Assembly (NCBI GenBank): GCA_003524705.1
Contig: DQGV01000170.1
Span: 663-17,221 of the forward strand
Source: Anaerolineae bacterium
GTDB lineage: Bacteria > Chloroflexota > Anaerolineae > Anaerolineales > Villigracilaceae
Length of the DNA stretch: 16,559 nucleotides
Direction of reading: 5' to 3'
This document shows, piece after piece, positions 12,971-16,559 of the stretch. The notes beneath the pieces are model-generated. The model worked only from the letters and a program-made list of their open reading frames with translations. It searched no databases and was not told the origin of the DNA. A program made the position numbers and the translations under genes. Each line of letters opens with the position of its first letter. Position 1 is the first letter of the stretch.

Positions 12971-12991
12971 ATTACTAATTACCAATTACCC
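12971..12991. repeat. Short tandem array, 3 units of exactly 7 bp, M24-GNAT junction
   Basis: Heptamers start at 12971, 12978 and 12985; all begin with ATTAC and differ only in the last two bases. On the minus strand they encode the last residues of the M24 peptidase (VIGN) and its stop codon (12977-12975). The AGTAATT flavour is shared with the arrays at 9597 and 10758, in the opposite orientation. Confidence 0.7.
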
Positions 12992-14084
12992 TTAATTCTC
13001 TCGGCATATCGGATAAACTCTCTGCACCATTTTCTGTAATCACCAAATTATCTTCAATTCTTACACCATTACGACCCGTCAAATAAATACCGGGCTCAAC
13101 AGTAAATGTCATGCCAACATCTAAGGACATCATATTATCGCCACGCATGTAGGGTGCTTCGTGACTTTCCATGCCAATGCCATGTCCCGTTCGATGCGTA
13201 AAATATTTTCCATAGCCGCCTTTTTCAATCACATCACGCGCGGCTTTATCAACATTTGCACAAGGCACATTTGGTTTCGCCGCATTACGCCCTGCTTCAT
13301 TGGCTTGTTTCACCAATTCATAAATCTTTTTACATTCATCATCCACCTCGCCCACTGCAAATGTGCGCGTCAAATCCGAAATATAACCTTCATACGTCGC
13401 GCCCCAATCCACCACCAACAAATCACCTGCTTGAATTTTTCTATCCGTTGGCGAAGCATGTGGATTGGCTGAGTTTGGTCCCGCACACACAATTGGTGGA
13501 AAAGGCATTTCAGATTCAGAACCATGCTTCAATAATTGAACAACTAATTCAGATGCGATTTCATTTTCCGTCATCCCAATTTTGATTTGAGGAATCACCG
13601 CCTCTAAAGCAGACTGGGCAATTGATACTGCTTTACGCATTTTCTTAACTTCATCTTCGTCTTTTCGCAGACGTAATTCTGCCAATACATCTGTCGCATC
13701 GGGATAATCCGCTTCGGGTGCACCGGCTTTGACATGACGAAATTCCATCAATCGTAATTGACGTGGCTCCACGCCAATTTGTTTTCCATCTAAATTTAAC
13801 GATTGTGCCGCTTGACGAAAGACATCATCCCATGAGTTTGGATTTTCACCATATGCAAAATGTTTAATTTTGTATGGGAATAAATCCACTTTGGGTAATT
13901 CAAGTTCGGGTAACACCAAAACAGGTTCTTGATTCGGTGTGACAAATAACACAACAGGTCTTTCCATTAGATGAAAATTTATGCCTGTCAAATATTTCAG
14001 GGTAGGACCAGGATTCAGAATAACAGCATCAAGCTTCCCCTTAGTCAATGAAGCGGTGAGTTTGTCGAGGCGTTGTTGAGTCAC
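12975..14084 (-). CDS. M24-family aminopeptidase, Xaa-Pro dipeptidase/aminopeptidase type
   Basis: A cytosolic dinuclear metalloenzyme predicted to release residues ahead of proline. The 369-residue protein has a creatinase-type N-terminal domain (about 1-130) and a pita-bread catalytic domain (about 145-365). Metal ligands are complete: Asp226 (VVDWGATYEGY), Asp237 (SDLTRTF), His301 (HRTGHGIGMESHE), Glu330 (TVEPGIY) and Glu344 (VRIEDNLVIT); substrate His209 sits in ANPHASPTDR. The two-domain form and length match PepQ/YpdF-like enzymes rather than methionine aminopeptidase. Start: GTG at 14084 with AGGAG (14095-14091) 6 nt upstream, a convincing initiation site. It follows the SDR gene by 57 bp, is 8 bp from GNAT, and its VIGN tail is array-encoded. 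Together with the M20 enzyme it suggests peptide salvage. Exact specificity is not readable. Confidence 0.94.
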   Translation of the reverse strand: MTQQRLDKLTASLTKGKLDAVILNPGPTLKYLTGINFHLMERPVVLFVTPNQEPVLVLPELELPKVDLFPYKIKHFAYGENPNSWDDVFRQAAQSLNLDGKQIGVEPRQLRLMEFRHVKAGAPEADYPDATDVLAELRLRKDEDEVKKMRKAVSIAQSALEAVIPQIKIGMTENEIASELVVQLLKHGSESEMPFPPIVCAGPNSANPHASPTDRKIQAGDLLVVDWGATYEGYISDLTRTFAVGEVDDECKKIYELVKQANEAGRNAAKPNVPCANVDKAARDVIEKGGYGKYFTHRTGHGIGMESHEAPYMRGDNMMSLDVGMTFTVEPGIYLTGRNGVRIEDNLVITENGAESLSDMPRELRVIGN

Positions 14085-14141
14085 AAGAGTCTCCTATTAA
14101 ATTTTAGGTCTATATACAATATCAATTGAGAGGGTAAAAAG

Positions 14142-14963
14142 TTACTTAACTTTATGTTTTCGTTTTACAAAAAGATATGAAATCCAATCTACAAGCGTTG
14201 GGAAGAGTGTAACAAATGTTACAGCGATATTTGCCCACCACGGGATAATCATTTTTCGGCGCGGATATTTTGCAAGTTGAATCACTTTGCTGGCAACATA
14301 CTCTGAACTCATGTGAACATTAATTTTATTGCGAATTGAACCGTATGCTTCATTACTACCAATGTGTTGACCAAATTCCGTTTTTGCAAAGCCCGGATAA
14401 ATGCCACTGACTTTGATTCCTAACGGAGCAACTTCACGGCGAATTGAATCAGTAAAAGCGCGCAAACCAAATTTGCTAGCAGAATAACTTGAAATTAATG
14501 GTGCAGGAATATAACCTGCTATTGAAATCATATTGATGATATGACCTTCATGACGTGCCAACATGTGCGGCAAAACTGCGCGCGTGACTCGCATGGTGCC
14601 AATTAAGTTGACATTGATTAACGTTTCAATATCTCTGTCCATTGAATATTCTTCATACCAACCCACACGACCAATGCCTGCATTGTTGAAAAGAATATCT
14701 ATCTGACCATATAAATCAATGGCAGAGTTGACCATGTTCTCAACATCATCCGCATTGACAATATCCATCGGAATTGCAATGGCTTCGCCACCTGCATCTT
14801 GAATGCGTGAGGCAAGCGTTTGCAAACGGTCAACACGGCGTGCGGCGAGCACAACTTTGCAACCTTCATCGGCAAATAACCAAGCGGCATCTTCGCCAAA
14901 TCCAGAAGATGCACCTGTGATGAGGACGACTTTATTTTCAAGAGATATAGGGTTGAAGTTCAT
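14142..14963 (-). CDS. Short-chain dehydrogenase/reductase (classical SDR)
   Basis: A predicted NAD(P)(H)-dependent oxidoreductase acting on a carbonyl or alcohol; the substrate is unknown. The 273-residue protein has the classical motifs: TGASSGFG (16-23), Asp67 after beta-3, NNAG (93-96), Asn119, Ser147, Tyr160 and Lys164, giving an intact Asn-Ser-Tyr-Lys tetrad. Arg42-Arg43 at the end of beta-2 points to NADP. The C-terminus (about 240-273) is a Trp-rich hydrophobic helix followed by a basic tail, looking like a membrane-associating segment as in some lipid-acting SDRs. Start: the ATG at 14963 fits the family; a longer frame to 15005 runs into a hairpin and is unlikely. No clear Shine-Dalgarno is seen. 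It opens the minus-strand run leading to the M24 gene. Confidence 0.92.
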   Translation of the reverse strand: MNFNPISLENKVVLITGASSGFGEDAAWLFADEGCKVVLAARRVDRLQTLASRIQDAGGEAIAIPMDIVNADDVENMVNSAIDLYGQIDILFNNAGIGRVGWYEEYSMDRDIETLINVNLIGTMRVTRAVLPHMLARHEGHIINMISIAGYIPAPLISSYSASKFGLRAFTDSIRREVAPLGIKVSGIYPGFAKTEFGQHIGSNEAYGSIRNKINVHMSSEYVASKVIQLAKYPRRKMIIPWWANIAVTFVTLFPTLVDWISYLFVKRKHKVK

Positions 14964-14982
14964 GTGGGTAATTGTAAAATAA

Positions 14983-15020
14983 AAATGCAAAACACAACAT
15001 GACAAATATGTTTTGCATTT
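14983..15020 (-). terminator. Hairpin with T-run, likely terminator of lon and the small downstream gene
   Basis: A perfect 12-bp inverted repeat (AAATGCAAAACA at 14983-14994, TGTTTTGCATTT at 15009-15020) with a 14-nt loop. On the minus strand the stem is followed by a T-rich tract (TTATTTTAC). It lies between the small gene and the SDR start. The stem is AT-rich and the loop long, so termination would be moderate; an SDR leader structure is the alternative. Confidence 0.5.
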
Positions 15021-15028
15021 GTTATTTA

Positions 15029-15061
15029 TGTCACCCTGAGCGTAGCGAAGGGTCTCGAAAT
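15029..15061. repeat. Dispersed palindromic intergenic repeat (CCCTGAGCGTAGCGAAGGG type)
   Basis: The core ACCCTGAGCGTAGCGAAGGGT (15033-15053) is an imperfect palindrome within a longer unit that starts TGTCACC and ends GGGTCTCGAAAT. I recognise this wording as a repeat found in intergenic DNA of many unrelated bacterial genomes, including Chloroflexota. It is much more GC-rich than the DNA on either side. It lies in the 114-bp gap between the small gene and the SDR gene, next to the hairpin. Confidence 0.75.
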
Positions 15062-15077
15062 CTTGTTATTTTTTCAA

Positions 15078-15338
15078 CTACCCTCTCCAGAATTCTTTCC
15101 AAGATTTTTTTGATAGTACAGCACGAGGATGTCTTTTTATATATTCAGTGGGCATAAACTCATCTGGTAGTTCACAATCAAAATCTAAAATATCATCCCA
15201 ACCCAACAAGAAAAGTTCTTTAACTAAATTTTCATATTCTGTTCTTATCTCTTCTCGTCTATTGGGATTACCTCTCCACTCCATAGCAAGGTAACATAAT
15301 TTCTTTTCTAATTCACTAATTTTATTTTCTTGAGTCAT
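15078..15338 (-). CDS. Small hypothetical protein encoded directly after lon
   Basis: I do not recognise this 86-residue protein. It is charged and has no signal peptide or membrane helix. Residues 1-45 are likely helical (ISELEKKLCYLAMEWRG, then EEIRTEYENLVKELFLL), followed by an acidic patch (WDDILDFDCELPDEF) and a basic, Trp-containing tail (SKKSWKEFWRG). One Cys pair is far apart (Cys15 and Cys55), with no metal-site pattern. Its ATG at 15338 is only 2 bp after the lon stop, so it is almost certainly co-transcribed and perhaps translationally coupled. It is more AT-rich than its neighbours, which could mean fast evolution or acquisition. Position alone suggests a link to Lon; no function can be assigned. 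Confidence 0.65.
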   Translation of the reverse strand: MTQENKISELEKKLCYLAMEWRGNPNRREEIRTEYENLVKELFLLGWDDILDFDCELPDEFMPTEYIKRHPRAVLSKKSWKEFWRG

Positions 15339-15340
15339 TC

Positions 15341-16559
15341 TTAGTCTTCGTCTTGCGAATCCTTCTTTTTAACTTTCGGTGGTTCCATCACAGGATGTTT
15401 CGCAAGAGCAATATCTAAAACATCATCCATGTGTTTGACCGGGATAATTTTCAATTCCGATTTTGCAGTCTTCGGTAAATCCACCAAGTCCTTGAGATTC
15501 TTTTCGGGCAATAAAACAGTTTTCAGTCCAGCACGATGCGCGGCGAGAACTTTTTCACGCACACCACCAATTGGAAGCACGCGTCCACGCAATGTAATTT
15601 CACCTGTCATGCCCACATTTTTTGAAACAGGTCTGCCAGTCAGAGCAGATGTAATCGCAGTCGCCATCGTAATCCCAGCCGATGGACCATCTTTGGGAAT
15701 GCCACCTTCGGGCATGTGAATGTGAATATCAAAACGTTCAAAGATTTCCATATCAATTTTCAATTGAGCCGCACGAGACTTAATATACGTCATTGCGGCT
15801 TGGGCAGATTCTTGCATCACCTCACCCATTTGCCCCGTCATTTGCAAACCACCTTTACCTTCAAAGATAGCAACTTCAACCGCCATAATTTCGCCACCAG
15901 TTTCCGTCCACGCCAAACTCGTCGCCACACCCACTTCATCCGCGCGTTCTGCTTCCGATGGGAAGACCTGTTGCGGACCTAATAATTTTTCGATGATGTC
16001 AGCAGAAATCACAGCGGGATATTTTTTCGCTTCGGCTTTCAGACGGGCAACCTTGCGACAAACGCGGTTAATTTCTCTTTCCAGCCCACGCACACCGGCT
16101 TCGTATGTATATTCACGGATAATTTTTTGTAATGCCGCGGGTTCAAAAGTTAATTTTAATTCTTCAATTCCATTTTCTTCTATCTGACGTGGAATCAAAT
16201 AGCGGTTTGCAATTTCCAATTTTTCTTCTTCAATGTACCCGGGGAATTCAATTACTTCCATGCGGTCTAACAATGGCGCAGGAATTGTAGAAAGTGAATT
16301 CGCAGTCGTCACAAACATGACTTTGGATAAATCAAACGGCAATTCCAAATAATGGTCACTAAAAGCATTATTTTGTTCAGGGTCTAATACTTCCAACATG
16401 GCAGAGGCAGGGTCACCACGAAAATCGGAATACAGTTTATCAATCTCATCTAACATAAATAACGGATTCGATGTTCCAGCGCGTTTCATCGTTTGCACAA
16501 TTCTGCCGGGCAATGCGCCGATATATGTTCTGCGATGACCGCGAATTTCTGCTTCATCA
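15341..16559 (-). CDS. lon: ATP-dependent protease Lon, C-terminal half, cut by window edge
   Basis: Lon is a cytosolic hexameric AAA+ protease that degrades misfolded and regulatory proteins. The 405 visible residues begin inside the AAA+ module at [20 protein letters not shown], pass Walker B ([10 protein letters not shown]), the sensor and arginine-finger region ([21 protein letters not shown]) and the sensor-2 segment (GVRGLEREI), and then enter the Lon protease domain. The dyad is intact: Ser in [11 protein letters not shown] and Lys in [14 protein letters not shown], 43 residues apart as in E. coli Lon (Ser679/Lys722). A short Lys-rich then acidic tail ([11 protein letters not shown]) ends the protein. 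The N-terminal domain and Walker A lie beyond the right edge, so the gene continues there. A small unknown gene follows after 2 bp. The soluble form is implied: no membrane insertion is seen in this part. Confidence 0.97.
   Translation of the reverse strand, partial: DEAEIRGHRRTYIGALPGRIVQTMKRAGTSNPLFMLDEIDKLYSDFRGDPASAMLEVLDPEQNNAFSDHYLELPFDLSKVMFVTTANSLSTIPAPLLDRMEVIEFPGYIEEEKLEIANRYLIPRQIEENGIEELKLTFEPAALQKIIREYTYEAGVRGLEREINRVCRKVARLKAEAKKYPAVISADIIEKLLGPQQVFPSEAERADEVGVATSLAWTETGGEIMAVEVAIFEGKGGLQMTGQMGEVMQESAQAAMTYIKSRAAQLKIDMEIFERFDIHIHMPEGGIPKDGPSAGITMATAITSALTGRPVSKNVGMTGEITLRGRVLPIGGVREKVLAAHRAGLKTVLLPEKNLKDLVDLPKTAKSELKIIPVKHMDDVLDIALAKHPVMEPPKVKKKDSQDED

Noticed and set aside
13161..13585. 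Two overlapping plus-strand frames of about 100 codons opposite the M24 gene
   Set aside because: Antisense to conserved metal-binding regions of M24, His/Phe-rich, no Shine-Dalgarno.
9669..14963. Minus-strand run SDR-M24-GNAT-tag-PfkB-M20 as a dedicated biosynthetic cluster
   Set aside because: The members are general metabolism, peptide turnover and repair enzymes with no shared pathway visible; co-direction alone is not enough.
14964..15005. Longer N-terminus for the SDR starting at 15005
   Set aside because: The extension (MSCCVLHFYF...) is coded by a hairpin region and precedes the normal SDR start with no family support.

Overview
The window suggests a member of the Chloroflexota, most likely class Anaerolineae. 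This is inferred from gene content, not from a marker phylogeny. The clues are a membrane Ser/Thr kinase with a Thr/Pro-rich linker and an outer PD40 (SPDG) beta-propeller, moderate GC, many dispersed intergenic repeats, and a CIRCE-controlled hrcA-grpE-dnaK operon. The window is gene-dense: no gap without a gene exceeds about 120 bases, and I see no phage, insertion sequence, CRISPR array or RNA gene.

Layout. (1) 1-2123, minus strand: the class I heat-shock operon hrcA-grpE-dnaK, with a good sigma-70-type promoter and a CIRCE operator; dnaK runs off the left edge. (2) 2139-5449, minus strand: a PAP2 membrane phosphatase followed by the receptor-like kinase, which ends at a strong hairpin terminator. 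(3) 5520-9593, plus strand: a membrane-anchored transglutaminase-like protein, divergent from PAP2, then a GAF-PAS-class III adenylate cyclase. A bidirectional terminator at 9642-9670 separates these from the next block. (4) 9669-14963, minus strand, in transcription order: an SDR oxidoreductase, an M24 Xaa-Pro-type peptidase, a GNAT acetyltransferase, 3-methyladenine DNA glycosylase I, a PfkB sugar kinase and an M20 peptidase. (5) 15078-16559, minus strand: the C-terminal part of Lon, running off the right edge, and a small unknown gene 2 bp downstream of it.

How the genes work together. DnaK/GrpE, HrcA and Lon belong to protein quality control. The kinase, the transglutaminase protein and the cyclase form an envelope-sensing and signalling neighbourhood (phosphorylation and cAMP). 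The M20-M24 stretch is a co-directional run of housekeeping metabolism and repair genes with no obvious single pathway.

The most unusual signal is not a gene. Seven short, degenerate tandem arrays with exact periods of 7, 8 or 9 bp sit at six gene junctions (382-421, 982-1009, 9597-9638, 10758-10799, 11807-11851, 11861-11888, 12971-12991). Several contain the stop codon of the upstream gene or abut the start codon of the downstream gene, and the downstream genes then often lack a Shine-Dalgarno sequence. They resemble in style the heptanucleotide STRR arrays of filamentous cyanobacteria. Other intergenic structures are a 64-bp inverted-repeat element at 12452-12515, a dispersed palindromic repeat at 15029-15061, and hairpins or palindromes at 342-392, 4393-4410, 7847-7871 and 14983-15020.
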